33,798 nt of DNA from Gallionella sp. (GCA_028688275.1 JAQTYN010000038.1:1-33798); one strand, 5' to 3'. Positions 16,981 to 26,828 are shown, counted from the stretch's first letter. Notes: generated by a model not told the origin, from the letters alone. Made by a program: numbers and translations.

Positions 16981-19900
16981 ATGTCAAAATTGACTTTACT
17001 TACCCGACTCTGGAGCTGCTTTACGTGGCTGGCGCGCGTTGCGTCGCGGGTCGTCATGGGTGCGGCTTTGTTGTTGGCGACAGCCATTTTGGTATTACGT
17101 TATCTGTTGTTGCCCAATATAGAGCACTATCATCAGCGTATTACAAACAAGGTGTCGCAAGCCATCGGTGCACCTGTGACGATAGGGCAGATTGAAGCGG
17201 ATTGGCACGGGGTGGATCCCCGTATGACGTTGCGCAAGGTGCAGGTGTTTGATGCGCAACATCGTGCCGCATTGGTGTTGCCCGAAATCAACATTCACCT
17301 CTCTTGGTTATCACTGCCCACGCTGCAAATACGTTTAGATCTGTTAGAAATCAATCACGCAGAATTGCAAGTGATGCGGGATCTCGACGGGCAGATTTTT
17401 ATAGGTGGCATTGCGCTGGCACAAAAAGGCAACAACAACGATATGTCGGATTGGTTGTTGCACCAATCAAATATTGTGGTGCGGGATGCCAGAATTGTCT
17501 GGCAAGATGACAAACGGGGTGCGCCGCCCTTGGTATTAAATGCCGTCAACCTACGTCTTTCCAGTAAATTTGACCGCCATCGCTTTGCTTTATTGGCCAG
17601 CCCCGATCCTCAGCTCTCCACCCCACTTGATGTGCGCGGTGATTTTGTGGGACACAGTTTCGACCAACTTAACCGTTGGCGAGGGCAGATTTTTACCCAG
17701 TTAACGTATGCGGACATTACTGCGTGGCGGCCTTGGTTTAATTTGCCACAAGAGTTTAGCGAAGGGCAAGGGGGCTTGCGTGGTTGGATGCAAATCGCTG
17801 AAGGCAAAATTACCCATCTTATTGGCGATTTGGCGGTGCAAAATGTGATCACCAAGCTGGCGAATGACGTACCTGCTATGGTGCTGCATCGCTTGAATGG
17901 TCGGGCGATGTGGCAGGATATTGGCGGTGGTTTTGAGATTAAGACGCAAAAGTTGACCATGAGTCTGAAGAATGGCACGACCTTGCCGACCACGGATTTG
18001 GTGGTGCGGATTGTTGATGCCAAAGCCGATGCGCCCGCACAAGGCGAAATACGCGCCAATCTTTTGCAATTAGAAACTTTGGTCAGCTTGGCGAACTTCG
18101 TCCCGATTCCTAAACACTGGCGCGCCCAGCTGGATAGTTTCGCGCCGCACGGTAAAGTCAGCAATCTGGATGCGCAATGGTCTGGGGGCGCGAATAACAT
18201 ACAACACTTTAAAATTAAAGGTGATTTTGACAAATTTGGCGTGCACCAAGTGGGTGTGTTGCCAGGATTTGATAACCTGACCGCAGATGTGGAGGGCGAT
18301 GATAAAGGCGGTAAAGTACGCGTGCAATCCCGTCAGTTTTGGTTAAATGCGGTAGGGATACTGCGCGAACCTGTCATCGTCGATAGACTCGATAGTCTAT
18401 TGACTTGGACGCATCTAGATAAAGAGTGGACACTCAATGTGAGTCAGTTGGCGGCTGCGAATGCAGATTTGGCAGGTACGGCTCAGATTCAATATCACAC
18501 CGCACGGAATTCGCCAGGAGTGCTGGATTTAACCGTGCGCTTGGATCGAGCCAATGTCCGACAAGCTGCGCGTTACACCCCGTTGTTTGCCGTGACGCGC
18601 GCCGTGAGCGACTGGCTGCACGAGGCTATTTTATCGGGAACAAGTCAGGATTTTTATTTGCGCATTAAGGGAAATCTGAAGGATTTTCCATTTGAGGACA
18701 ATGGTATTTTTGAGTTGAGTGCGGGGGTGAAAGAGGGCGCGATACGCTTTTCGCCAGACTGGCCGCCCATCGAAAAAGTCGCTGGCAACCTCTTGTTGCA
18801 GGGTAAGCAGTTGGCTTTCAACACCTTGGATGCCGATATGTACGGCATTCCCTTGTCCAATGTGAGTGTGCAATTACCTGATTTAATGGCTAAAAATACC
18901 GTTTTGCTGATTAAAGGGGAAGCAACGGCGGACGCACAAGCGTTTCTGCGTTTGGCGCACATCAGCCCTGTGCTGGGGTATTCGCAAGGCTTTACGGATC
19001 GTGTTGTGGCGAATGGCGATGGACATCTCGATATTTCAGTGCGCATTCCGCAGGTGGGGGGAAATTTTGCAGAAGTCAAAGGACGTTATTCTTTTGATAA
19101 TCATGAAATAGATTTAGGCGGCAATGTCCCTAAATTACATCATGCCAAAGGCGAATTGCAGTTTACCCAAAATGGTATTCAGCTGCATGAAGCAACCGCC
19201 GAGATTCTAGGCGATCCAGCTGTGATAGATGTTTATACTAAAGAGGGAGCTGTATATGCCGATGTGCGTGGCAACAGCCGTGTTGAAGCATTACGTGCTT
19301 TGTATCCGCATCCTGTTTGGGCATATTTAGACGGTCAATTCCCGTGGGAAGTGAATGTGGCGGTGAAGCATAAAGTCCCTCACATGGTTTTCCATACTGA
19401 TTTAGTGGGGCTGCATTCGACTTTGCCCTCGCCCTTTGGCAAAGCGGTGACTGAAGCGCAGATGCTGCATGTCGATAAAAGAACAGAAAGCCGTGTGTCT
19501 ATGCCCGATCAAGAAATCGTGTCGGCAAAGCTAGGCAATTTGTTAACGGCACATTTGCAAGGTCAGCAGGATAATGCTGCACCCATGAACTGGCGAGGCA
19601 CGGTTAATTTTGGTGCTCAAGGCGAGTCCAACGATCAAGCGGGTATTGTTGTGACGGGTGACATGCCCACCTTGTCGCTACAAGGCTGGGAGGGATTGGC
19701 AGCAGGTTCATCCAAAGGTAAATTGCCGCTCACGGTGAAAAATTTGCATGTGGGTGCGTTGACAGGGTACGGGCAAGCTCTACATAACGTGAAGGTTAAC
19801 GCTCATCAGACCGACGCGGGTTTACTCGTGCAATTGGCGAGTCCCGCGTTGACAGGGGATATAGTCTGGCAGTCTGAAGGGGAGGTGCCTAAGCTGAAGG

Positions 19901-20874
19901 CGAATTTGCAAAATTTGAATTGGCAAGGCGATGCAGCAAGTGTGCCACCTTCACCCGAAACGCCTGTTGCTGAAACACAGACTGCTGCGGTAACGATACA
20001 GCCTGGCAAATTACCCGCCTTGGATGTCTCCATTGCGCATTTGCAAATTAAGAATAAGCAGATAGGGAAAGTGCAGTTAGAGGGGCAACCTGAAGGGAAT
20101 GACTGGCGGTTGAGTCAGTTGCAGGTTACGAATCCTGACGGCACTGTGACAGCAGACGGTGTGTGGTATGGCGTAAATCCCCGCACGGAACTGAATGCGG
20201 TGTTGGCAATTAGTGATGCAGGCAAGGTATTGGGGCGTTCTGGCTACCCCAAAACGGTGGAAAAAGGCAGTGGCAAACTCGCTGCCAAACTGGCTTGGGC
20301 TGGAACGCCGATGGCATTTAATTTTGCGACTTTGAATGGTTCACTTAAGCTGGATACAGGCAATGGACGTTTTCTAAAAATTGAGCCTGGTATTGCCAAA
20401 CTATTGGGTGTGTTAAGTTTACAAGCCTTGCCGCGCCATATTTCATTGGACTTCACGGATATATTCAGCGATGGCTTCCAGTTTGATAATATCAACGGCA
20501 ATGCCTTGATTAAAGATGGGGTGATGAGTACCCAAGATTTGCATCTTGACGGCTCTGCCGCAAAAGTAACCATGTGGGGCAATGTCGATTTAAACCATGA
20601 AACACAACAGTTGCGGGTAGAGGTGTTGCCTGCGATTGGCGAAAGTGTGTCGCTGCTAAGCGGTTTTGCAGGCGGACCTGTTGTGGGGGTCGGGGCGTTG
20701 ATTTTCACAAAAGTGTTGGGTAATCCATTCGATAAGCTGGTTTCATTTCAATACAATATCAGCGGGACATGGAGTGAACCAATTGTGGTGAAGGTGGGAC
20801 AAACGCCCGTCAAAGTGGTGAAGCCGCCGCCCAACGTCGCCCCTGTGGTGCCAGAAAACAACTCAAGCAAATAG
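16981..20874 (+). CDS. yhdP: YhdP family AsmA-like envelope protein
   Basis: YhdP is an inner-membrane-anchored, periplasm-spanning AsmA-like protein that helps move phospholipids to the outer membrane in enterobacteria. The N-terminus has one transmembrane segment (GAALLLATAILVLRYLLL, about residues 27-45), then LPNIEHYHQRITNKVSQAIG, typical of the family start. The large body of beta strands (DUF3971 and AsmA-like C-terminus) ends with the conserved GPVVGVGALIFTKVLGNPFD type segment. Its length of 1297 residues fits the usual 1270 or so. The next gene begins 22 bases downstream, and the order yhdP, nitrilase-like, tldD is a known conserved block. Confidence 0.95.
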   Translation: MSKLTLLTRLWSCFTWLARVASRVVMGAALLLATAILVLRYLLLPNIEHYHQRITNKVSQAIGAPVTIGQIEADWHGVDPRMTLRKVQVFDAQHRAALVLPEINIHLSWLSLPTLQIRLDLLEINHAELQVMRDLDGQIFIGGIALAQKGNNNDMSDWLLHQSNIVVRDARIVWQDDKRGAPPLVLNAVNLRLSSKFDRHRFALLASPDPQLSTPLDVRGDFVGHSFDQLNRWRGQIFTQLTYADITAWRPWFNLPQEFSEGQGGLRGWMQIAEGKITHLIGDLAVQNVITKLANDVPAMVLHRLNGRAMWQDIGGGFEIKTQKLTMSLKNGTTLPTTDLVVRIVDAKADAPAQGEIRANLLQLETLVSLANFVPIPKHWRAQLDSFAPHGKVSNLDAQWSGGANNIQHFKIKGDFDKFGVHQVGVLPGFDNLTADVEGDDKGGKVRVQSRQFWLNAVGILREPVIVDRLDSLLTWTHLDKEWTLNVSQLAAANADLAGTAQIQYHTARNSPGVLDLTVRLDRANVRQAARYTPLFAVTRAVSDWLHEAILSGTSQDFYLRIKGNLKDFPFEDNGIFELSAGVKEGAIRFSPDWPPIEKVAGNLLLQGKQLAFNTLDADMYGIPLSNVSVQLPDLMAKNTVLLIKGEATADAQAFLRLAHISPVLGYSQGFTDRVVANGDGHLDISVRIPQVGGNFAEVKGRYSFDNHEIDLGGNVPKLHHAKGELQFTQNGIQLHEATAEILGDPAVIDVYTKEGAVYADVRGNSRVEALRALYPHPVWAYLDGQFPWEVNVAVKHKVPHMVFHTDLVGLHSTLPSPFGKAVTEAQMLHVDKRTESRVSMPDQEIVSAKLGNLLTAHLQGQQDNAAPMNWRGTVNFGAQGESNDQAGIVVTGDMPTLSLQGWEGLAAGSSKGKLPLTVKNLHVGALTGYGQALHNVKVNAHQTDAGLLVQLASPALTGDIVWQSEGEVPKLKANLQNLNWQGDAASVPPSPETPVAETQTAAVTIQPGKLPALDVSIAHLQIKNKQIGKVQLEGQPEGNDWRLSQLQVTNPDGTVTADGVWYGVNPRTELNAVLAISDAGKVLGRSGYPKTVEKGSGKLAAKLAWAGTPMAFNFATLNGSLKLDTGNGRFLKIEPGIAKLLGVLSLQALPRHISLDFTDIFSDGFQFDNINGNALIKDGVMSTQDLHLDGSAAKVTMWGNVDLNHETQQLRVEVLPAIGESVSLLSGFAGGPVVGVGALIFTKVLGNPFDKLVSFQYNISGTWSEPIVVKVGQTPVKVVKPPPNVAPVVPENNSSK

Positions 20875-20896
20875 TTTTTTAAACGGAAAGGTAGTT

Positions 20897-21739
20897 ATGC
20901 CAGCAGGTCAATCCATCCCTCGTCTTCAGTCCAGCTATAAAGTGGCTGCGATTCAAATGGCTTCAGGTCCCAATGTATCAGGCAATCTGAGCGAAGCACG
21001 TCGTCTCATTGCAAAAGCCGTTGACCAAGGTGCGCGGCTCGTTGTCCTCCCTGAATTTTTTGCCATTATGGGCTTGACCGAGCTGGATAAAATTCAGGTG
21101 CGCGAACAGGAAGGTAGCGGGCAAATCCAAACTTTCCTGAGCGAAACCGCGCGGTACTACAAAATTTGGCTGGTGGGCGGGTCGATTCCCTTGGCGGCGA
21201 GTACGCCCGACAAAGTATTGAATAGCTGCTTGGTGTATAACGATGCGGGTGAGCAAGTGGCGCGCTATGACAAAATTCACTTGTTTAACCTAGAGTTAGG
21301 CACGGAAAACTATCATGAAGCCAAAACTATTGAGCCTGGTAACCAGGTTGTGGTGGTGGATAGCCCGTTTGGTCGGATTGGATTGGCGGTGTGTTATGAC
21401 CTGCGCTTCCCTGAGCTTTTCCGTGCCATGAAAGACGTGGACGTGATCGTGTTGCCTGCCGCCTTTACTGAAACCACGGGCAAAATGCACTGGGACGTGT
21501 TGATACGCGCCCGCGCCATTGAAAATTTGGCATATGTGATCGCGTCGGCGCAAGGCGGTTATCACGTCAATGGTCGCGAAACCCATGGCAACAGCATGGT
21601 GGTGGATCCTTGGGGGCGGGTGTTGGATCGCTTGCCACGGGGTTCTGGCGTGGTGGTGGCGGAAGTCAATCCTAACTATCAAGCCAGCCTGCGCAACAGT
21701 TTACCCGCACTCAGCCACCGTACTTTGTATCAGTGCTAA
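20897..21739 (+). CDS. Carbon-nitrogen hydrolase (nitrilase superfamily amidase)
   Basis: This is a 280-residue cytosolic enzyme of the nitrilase superfamily, Nit1/Nit2-like branch. The catalytic triad is visible as Glu53 (VVLPEFFA), Lys126 (RYDKIHLFN) and Cys166 (LAVCYDLRFPELFR). In well-studied relatives these enzymes act as omega-amidases or deaminated-glutathione amidases, a repair role. The precise substrate here is inferred only. The ATG at 20897 has GGAAAGG eight to ten bases upstream. The gene follows yhdP by 22 bases and is probably in one transcript with it. A palindromic repeat separates it from tldD. Confidence 0.9.
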   Translation: MPAGQSIPRLQSSYKVAAIQMASGPNVSGNLSEARRLIAKAVDQGARLVVLPEFFAIMGLTELDKIQVREQEGSGQIQTFLSETARYYKIWLVGGSIPLAASTPDKVLNSCLVYNDAGEQVARYDKIHLFNLELGTENYHEAKTIEPGNQVVVVDSPFGRIGLAVCYDLRFPELFRAMKDVDVIVLPAAFTETTGKMHWDVLIRARAIENLAYVIASAQGGYHVNGRETHGNSMVVDPWGRVLDRLPRGSGVVVAEVNPNYQASLRNSLPALSHRTLYQC

Positions 21740-21743
21740 CGTA

Positions 21744-21831
21744 ACTCCCCTCGCCCACGTGTGGGAGAGGGGGAGAGGGAATGCGCCCAAAAAGCCCCTC
21801 TCCCTAACCCTCTCCCGCAAGCGGGCGAGGG
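21744..21831. repeat. Paired REP-like palindromes between nitrilase and tldD
   Basis: Two hairpins of the CTCCCC/GGGGAG family lie in opposite orientation: CTCCCCTCGCCCACGTGTGG followed by GAGAGGGGG, then CCCCTCTCCCTAACCCTCTC followed by CCGCAAGCGGGCGAGGG. The doublet looks like a REP pair (BIME-like). It may shape mRNA stability or end the yhdP-nitrilase transcript. Confidence 0.8.
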
Positions 21832-21889
21832 AATTGATGTCCTAAGTTGCCGCCGTCCCTCACTCAATCCAACTGTTTAAATACCCACC

Positions 21890-23335
21890 ATGACTCCAAA
21901 CGATTCTTTATTCTCCACCGCTGAAAAAACATTATGGCTTCCCTATTCTTTGGACGCGGGCAAAATCGAGCGCGTGTTCGGACAGATGATGGCGCATCAG
22001 TTAGATTATGCCGATTTGTATTTCCAATACAACCGCTCGGAAAGCTGGTCGCTGGAAGAAGGTATTGTCAAATCGGGCAGTTTTAGCATCGACCAAGGTG
22101 TGGGCGTGCGTGCGGTGTCGGGCGAAAAAACCGCCTTTGCCTATTCTGATGACATCAGCCTAGACGCGCTGGAAAGTGCCGCTAAAGCTACCCGCGCCAT
22201 CGCCGCGCAAGGCGAAAATCGCAGCGTGCCGCTGTTGAAAAAAGGCACGCACCGTGATTTATATTTGCCGCACGACCCGATTGCCAGTTTAAAAGACACC
22301 GAAAAAGTCGCGTTGTTGGAACGCATCGAAGGCTACGCCCGCGCCCTTGACCCCCGCGTGGTGCAAGTCATGGCAAGCTTGTCGGGCAGTTATGGCGAAG
22401 TGTTGGTGGCGCGCAGTGATGGCTTGATGAACGCCGACATTCGTCCCTTGGTACGCTTGTCACTGACTGTGATTATTGAAAGCAATGGCAAGCGCGAGCA
22501 AGGCTCGTCGGGCGGCGGTGGCCGTTTTGGCTATGCGCACTTTGACGACGCGCTGTTGCACCAATACGCCGCCGAAGCGGTGCATCAAGCGGTGATTAAC
22601 CTCGATGCCGCGCCCGCGCCCGCTGGCAATATGACCGTGGTACTCGGCAACGGCTGGCCTGGTATTTTGTTGCACGAAGCGATTGGACACGGCTTGGAAG
22701 GCGACTTTAACCGCAAAGGCAGCTCCGCGTTTGCAGGTCGCGTCGGCGAACGCGTCGCGGCGGAAGGGGTGACCGTGGTCGATGACGGCACGCTGGCTAA
22801 CCGTCGCGGCTCATTGCAAATGGATGATGAAGGCAACGAAACGCAATGCACCACCTTGATTGAAAATGGGATTTTAAAAGGCTATTTGCAAGACAGTCAC
22901 AATGCGCGCCTCATGGGTGTGCCAGTCACAGGCAATGCACGACGTGAATCTTTCGCCCACTTGCCCATTCCGCGCATGACCAACACCTATATGCTCAACG
23001 GCAATCGCGACCCGCAAGAAATCATCGCCTCGGTTAAAAACGGACTGTACGCGGTCAACTTCGGCGGCGGGCAAGTGGATATTACTAACGGCAAATTCGT
23101 GTTCTCCACCTCGGAAGCCTACATGATCGAAGACGGCAAAATCACCCATGCCGTCAAAGGCGCAACCCTCATCGGCAACGGCCCCGACGTATTAACCCGC
23201 ATCTCCATGATCGGCAACGACATGAGCTTAGATCCTGGGGTCGGGACGTGTGGCAAAGAAGGACAAAGCGTGCCAGTCGGCGTGGGACAACCGACGGTGA
23301 GGATTGATGGGTTGACGGTGGGGGGGACGGTGTAG
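21890..23335 (+). CDS. tldD: Metalloprotease TldD
   Basis: TldD forms a heterodimeric zinc protease with TldE (PmbA). It trims unfolded peptides such as the microcin B17 leader and has been linked to CcdA turnover. The zinc motif HEAIGH starts near residue 262 within [20 protein letters not shown], almost identical to known TldD proteins. The end [20 protein letters not shown] is the usual family C-terminal segment. The length of 481 residues is standard. The pmbA/tldE partner is not in this window. The gene closes the conserved yhdP block, and lower-GC accessory DNA begins directly after it. Confidence 0.96.
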   Translation: MTPNDSLFSTAEKTLWLPYSLDAGKIERVFGQMMAHQLDYADLYFQYNRSESWSLEEGIVKSGSFSIDQGVGVRAVSGEKTAFAYSDDISLDALESAAKATRAIAAQGENRSVPLLKKGTHRDLYLPHDPIASLKDTEKVALLERIEGYARALDPRVVQVMASLSGSYGEVLVARSDGLMNADIRPLVRLSLTVIIESNGKREQGSSGGGGRFGYAHFDDALLHQYAAEAVHQAVINLDAAPAPAGNMTVVLGNGWPGILLHEAIGHGLEGDFNRKGSSAFAGRVGERVAAEGVTVVDDGTLANRRGSLQMDDEGNETQCTTLIENGILKGYLQDSHNARLMGVPVTGNARRESFAHLPIPRMTNTYMLNGNRDPQEIIASVKNGLYAVNFGGGQVDITNGKFVFSTSEAYMIEDGKITHAVKGATLIGNGPDVLTRISMIGNDMSLDPGVGTCGKEGQSVPVGVGQPTVRIDGLTVGGTV

Positions 23336-23370
23336 CCATTCGTATCGGACAATTAAACGGGATGAACTTA

Positions 23371-25194
23371 ATGAGCGAACAAAAATTACCACTGACTTCT
23401 TTTGCATTGGGCGGGTATCGCAGCTTTGGCGACGTGCAACGATTTGAGCAACTGGCAAAAATCAACTTGCTCATTGGTCAAAACAATTGCGGAAAATCAA
23501 ATGTGTTGCGGTTTTTACGCGACGTTTTCTTTAATAAAATTGACCTTGGTGTACTAGATAAACATCTCTCTTTGGGAAAACCCTTCATCATTGGTTGGGC
23601 AATTCCCCCTGCTGTTGTTTGGGATGAAAGTGAGTACGCTGAAGCAAAAAATATCGCCGAAAAAATATTCCGAAAAAGGATTGAATTGGATAAAACTGAA
23701 AAAGTTTGGTTTTATTTAGACGAGTCCAGAGCAAGCATTACCCGTTATTGGAATAGCACGTTCCAAGCAACTGACGAGAGCAGTATCAACCTCTTCACCG
23801 ACCAAGAACTATTGGTTTTAATGGAAAAATTATCCTCTTTATCTTCATCTTTTGGGGTTGCGCCTCCTCCAAGAGAAACTGTAATAAATCAACTTATTAA
23901 AATTTACCTTATTAAATTAGCACGTCAGCCCGCTACTATTCGCCCTATCCTCATACCTGCCATTCGTCAAATTGGTAAGCCAGATAGCATTTCCGAAGAA
24001 TTTAACGGGGAAGGCATTATTAACCGATTGGCAAAATTAGAACGCCCCGACGATCATTTAAACCAAACCGACAGGGTCAATTTTGGCAAAATCCAAACCT
24101 TTTTACGCAATGTCATTGATAACAAAACGGCAACTATTGAAATCCCGCATGGTCGAGAAACAATTCACGTCAAAATAGATGACAAAATTTTGCCACTGGA
24201 ATCTTTAGGGACGGGTATTCACGAGGTCATTATTCTGGCTACGGCGGCAACAATTTTGGAAAATACCGTGATTTGCATGGAAGAACCTGAATTACACCTC
24301 AACCCGCTGCTCCAAAAAAAGTTGGTGCGTTATCTACAAAGCACTTCTAACCAATACTTCATTACCACCCATTCCGCCGCCTTGATGGACACGCCCGATG
24401 CGGAGATTTATCACATTCGCATGGAAAATGGGCAGTCGATTGTGGAAAGGGCAACGATGGATAGCACTCGCTCAGAAATTTGCAGAGATCTTGGCTACCA
24501 CCCTTCAGATTTTTTGCAATCCAATTGTGTAATTTGGGTTGAAGGCCCATCCGATCGTATCTATTTGAACTATTGGATTAGAAATAAGGATTCTTCATTG
24601 GCTGAAGGCATTGATTATTCCATTATGTTTTACGGAGGGGCACTTATTGCACATCTGTCAGCTAAAGAAATAAGCGAAGAACCCGACTCCGAAGAAGAAA
24701 CAGGCGAGAAATTAATGAGCGAAGAACCCGACTTCGAAGAAGAAACAGGCGAGAAATTGACGAAAAATACTTTGATTTTTTTACCTCATTTGAATCGCCG
24801 AAGCTACATCGTGATGGATAGCGACAAAAAATCGCCTGATACAGAACTAAAACCCGCAGTAAGCAAATTGGTTGAACAATTTGGCAAGGAATTTTCTTGG
24901 GTAACTAAAGGACGAGAAATGGAAAACTACCTGCCATGTACACATATCGAAGATGCTATAAAAAAAGTTAACCCAAATACAAAATATACGTTTTTTGGCG
25001 TTGAGTCCAACCCAACTGACTACGACAGACTTTTAACTATTGAAAGAAAAAAATCAACCGCGAAAACACAATCAAGCAGTAAAGTGGGCATCGCTCATCA
25101 CATCGTCGACAAATACCCTGCCGACTTTTCACGTTTAGACCTCAAAGAACAAGTTGGAAAACTGGTGGCGTTTATCAAAGATTCCAACCCATAA
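23371..25194 (+). CDS. OLD-family ATP-dependent nuclease (AAA ATPase plus TOPRIM)
   Basis: Numbering from the ATG at 23362: Walker A GQNNCGKS (39-46) sits in an SMC/RecF-type N-terminus. Walker B is ICMEEPELHLNP near 303, with an H-loop TTHSAALMD near 335. The C-terminal TOPRIM domain begins VIWVEGPSDRIYL near 390 and has IVMDSDKKSPD near 483. The later MENYLP is also a usual feature of this family. This is a class 1 OLD nuclease, a family that includes phage P2 Old, GajA of Gabija and retron-associated effectors, and that acts in phage or plasmid conflict. No UvrD helicase (GajB) or reverse transcriptase is adjacent, so it looks stand-alone. The ATG at 23371 has better spacing from CGGGA than 23362. 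The gene is AT-richer than tldD, which suggests acquisition. A 15-residue tandem duplication interrupts the TOPRIM region. Confidence 0.88.
   Translation: MSEQKLPLTSFALGGYRSFGDVQRFEQLAKINLLIGQNNCGKSNVLRFLRDVFFNKIDLGVLDKHLSLGKPFIIGWAIPPAVVWDESEYAEAKNIAEKIFRKRIELDKTEKVWFYLDESRASITRYWNSTFQATDESSINLFTDQELLVLMEKLSSLSSSFGVAPPPRETVINQLIKIYLIKLARQPATIRPILIPAIRQIGKPDSISEEFNGEGIINRLAKLERPDDHLNQTDRVNFGKIQTFLRNVIDNKTATIEIPHGRETIHVKIDDKILPLESLGTGIHEVIILATAATILENTVICMEEPELHLNPLLQKKLVRYLQSTSNQYFITTHSAALMDTPDAEIYHIRMENGQSIVERATMDSTRSEICRDLGYHPSDFLQSNCVIWVEGPSDRIYLNYWIRNKDSSLAEGIDYSIMFYGGALIAHLSAKEISEEPDSEEETGEKLMSEEPDFEEETGEKLTKNTLIFLPHLNRRSYIVMDSDKKSPDTELKPAVSKLVEQFGKEFSWVTKGREMENYLPCTHIEDAIKKVNPNTKYTFFGVESNPTDYDRLLTIERKKSTAKTQSSSKVGIAHHIVDKYPADFSRLDLKEQVGKLVAFIKDSNP
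24673..24762 (+). repeat. 45-bp in-frame tandem duplication in the OLD gene
   Basis: Two adjacent copies (24673-24717 and 24718-24762) encode SEEPDSEEETGEKLM and SEEPDFEEETGEKLT. They differ at only a few bases, so the duplication is recent. It adds a very acidic loop within the TOPRIM domain, between the VEGPSDR and MDSD motifs. Confidence 0.95.
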
Positions 25195-25248
25195 GGCGGA
25201 TTCGCCGCAAGACAATCCACCATTTTTCTCCTCTACGATGCTCACATT

Positions 25249-25767
25249 ATGCTCTATCTAAAATGCACGCTTGAAGTCCAAAAAGTCATCGGTCTGCGTA
25301 AGGAAAACCTTGCTGCATCCACCGAAACCGATGCGTTGCTGGGCAACTGGTATGTCAATCGCTTTGATATTGGTCACCGCAAGGCGTTTATCTTTATGAG
25401 TCAGTCAACCTTGTTGTCGTTTATGCTCTTTCAAGGGGAAATACCCACGACACAAGAGCGGCTGCCGACTATGTTGCTGGCGGGGTTGCAACAATTGCTG
25501 GAAATGCGCGGGATTCCAAACGAGGCTATCATGCGGGCGTTCCGTCATTGCGAGACAGCCGCTTTTGCAAAAACTGACAGTCGAGCTGATTTGGGTTCAC
25601 TCAATGACCTCGTTCACCACTATCAATGGCGTATCGAATATGAGGGTGGACTTGGGTTACGTGATCTGACCCGTATCATCATGTCGATAAACGAAATGCC
25701 ACAGCGCAGATTAGGATGGGGTTCATCGTGGGATGCGGTGCAAAGTAAGCTGAGTAACCTATCCTGA
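25249..25767 (+). CDS. DUF6933-like protein of unknown function
   Basis: The 172-residue product begins MLYLKCTLEVQKVIGL and has an ETDALLGNWYVNRFDI segment followed by RKAFIFMSQSTLLSFML. I recognise this pattern as the DUF6933 type, seen as small hypothetical proteins in many bacteria. There is no signal peptide or membrane segment, and no catalytic motif stands out. It starts 54 bases after the OLD nuclease in the same direction, so a shared transcript is plausible. Whether it works with the nuclease is unknown. Confidence 0.75.
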   Translation: MLYLKCTLEVQKVIGLRKENLAASTETDALLGNWYVNRFDIGHRKAFIFMSQSTLLSFMLFQGEIPTTQERLPTMLLAGLQQLLEMRGIPNEAIMRAFRHCETAAFAKTDSRADLGSLNDLVHHYQWRIEYEGGLGLRDLTRIIMSINEMPQRRLGWGSSWDAVQSKLSNLS

Positions 25768-25799
25768 ACCGTTATTGCCACCCTACCCAGCTTTTCCAC

Positions 25800-25885
25800 A
25801 CTTGACGAATCCCCCTAAAACCAACAGACTAGCGACCTGACCAGTTGATACCAGAGGTGTGCGATGCAAACTTGGCAAGTGCAAG
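25800..25885 (+). promoter_or_regulatory. Leader of the toxin-antitoxin operon, intact copy
   Basis: This 86-base stretch runs from a TTGACG box (25802-25807, a possible -35) to codon 7 of the antitoxin. A degenerate second copy is at 27219-27303, matching at about 76 of 86 positions in my hand alignment. The 20 bases at 25837-25856 (CTGACCAGTTGATACCAGAG) are identical in both, which suggests an operator or other constrained site. I see no clean -10 box. Confidence 0.5.
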
Positions 25886-26121
25886 ACGCGAAGGCGCGGT
25901 TTAGTGAGTTTTTGGAGGCGTGTTTGGCGGAGGGGCCGCAGATGGTGACCAAGCGCGGGGCACAAGCGGCTGTATTGATTCCCGTGGAGGTTTGGGAGCG
26001 TTTGCAAGCGGCAGCAAAACCGTCGCTGAAACAGCTTTTGTTATCCGATAGCAACCGCGCAGATTTAGAACTACCTGCACGCGGTCAAGCACGGCGGCGT
26101 ATCGTGCAAGCGGTTGAATAA
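25864..26121 (+). CDS. Phd/YefM-type antitoxin
   Basis: An 85-residue protein whose start MQTWQVQDAKARFSEFLEAC and following TKRGAQAAVLIPVEVWERL are the Phd/YefM DNA-binding fold signature. Such antitoxins bind their toxin through a disordered C-terminal tail and repress their operon. The GAGGTG at 25854-25859 serves as the ribosome binding site. The stop (26119-26121) is two bases before the toxin start, the usual tight coupling. Confidence 0.92.
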   Translation: MQTWQVQDAKARFSEFLEACLAEGPQMVTKRGAQAAVLIPVEVWERLQAAAKPSLKQLLLSDSNRADLELPARGQARRRIVQAVE

Positions 26122-26123
26122 TC

Positions 26124-26534
26124 ATGTATTTGCTGGATACCAATATTATTTCCGAGCTGCGCCGCCCAAAACCACACGGCGGGGTGGTGGCATGGCTGGA
26201 GTCGGTTGAAGATAAAGACCTGTATCTTTCCGCCGTCACCTTGGGTGAAATTCAGGCGGGCATTGAACTCACCCGCACACAAGATGCCGCCAAAGCCGCA
26301 CAGATTGAACAGTGGTTAAACCAAGTTGCCCAAACATTCAATGTGTTGCCCATGGACGGCGGGATTTTCAGGGCATGGGCAAAACTCATGCACCACACCT
26401 CCGACACCTTGTACGAAGACGCAATGATCGCCGCCACCGCACAAGTACATCACTTAACCGTCGTCACGCGCAATGTCGCTGATTTTCGGACGTTTAACGT
26501 CGAATTGCTGAATCCGTTTGAGGTCTGTCGCTAG
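26124..26534 (+). CDS. PIN-domain toxin (VapC/FitB-like ribonuclease)
   Basis: The 136-residue product has the acidic residues of a PIN nuclease: Asp5 (MYLLDTNIISEL), Glu42 (TLGEIQAGIE), Asp99 (YEDAMIAATA) and Asp120 (RNVADF). VapC-type toxins cleave tRNA or rRNA and stop growth until the antitoxin returns. The variant with NIISELRRPKP is close to the FitB-like branch. The gene is translationally coupled to the Phd-type antitoxin directly upstream. All catalytic residues and the full length are present, so the pair is probably functional. Confidence 0.93.
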   Translation: MYLLDTNIISELRRPKPHGGVVAWLESVEDKDLYLSAVTLGEIQAGIELTRTQDAAKAAQIEQWLNQVAQTFNVLPMDGGIFRAWAKLMHHTSDTLYEDAMIAATAQVHHLTVVTRNVADFRTFNVELLNPFEVCR

Positions 26535-26542
26535 GGAATCAA

Positions 26543-26784
26543 TGGGGTCAGACTCCAATACTGCTACTGCAAATAATAATTGCTTAATAATCAATATAAT
26601 ATAAAGAAACGACAATTTGTTGCCAATGTTTTTTATAGCAATTTCAAGCCGAAATTTTATACTAACTGCTTAATCTAATTGATTTTCGCGTAAAGAGTTC
26701 TTGGTTTTGATGGACAGATTAATGTGCAACACATTGATAATAATGAATTAAGTTATTTGCGGTAGCAGCATTGGGGTCAGACTC
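26543..26784. mobile_element. MITE-like palindromic element
   Basis: Left arm 26558-26595 and right arm 26733-26771 are inverted copies. Their outer 19 bases, ATACTGCTACTGCAAATAA and the reverse complement of the right arm, agree at 17 positions. The 13-base TGGGGTCAGACTC occurs directly outside each arm (26543-26555 and 26772-26784). The interior is AT-rich and has no reading frame of note. The GGGGTCAGACTC word commonly borders small transposons and their remnants, so this is most likely a non-autonomous element. Confidence 0.6.
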
Positions 26785-26828
26785 GATTGATTTTAACTTG
26801 TTGATTTTGTTGTTGTAAAAATACAACT

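Noticed and set aside
23371..25767. OLD nuclease plus next gene as a Gabija system
   Set aside because: Gabija needs a UvrD-type helicase (GajB). The neighbouring 172-residue protein has no helicase motifs and looks like DUF6933.
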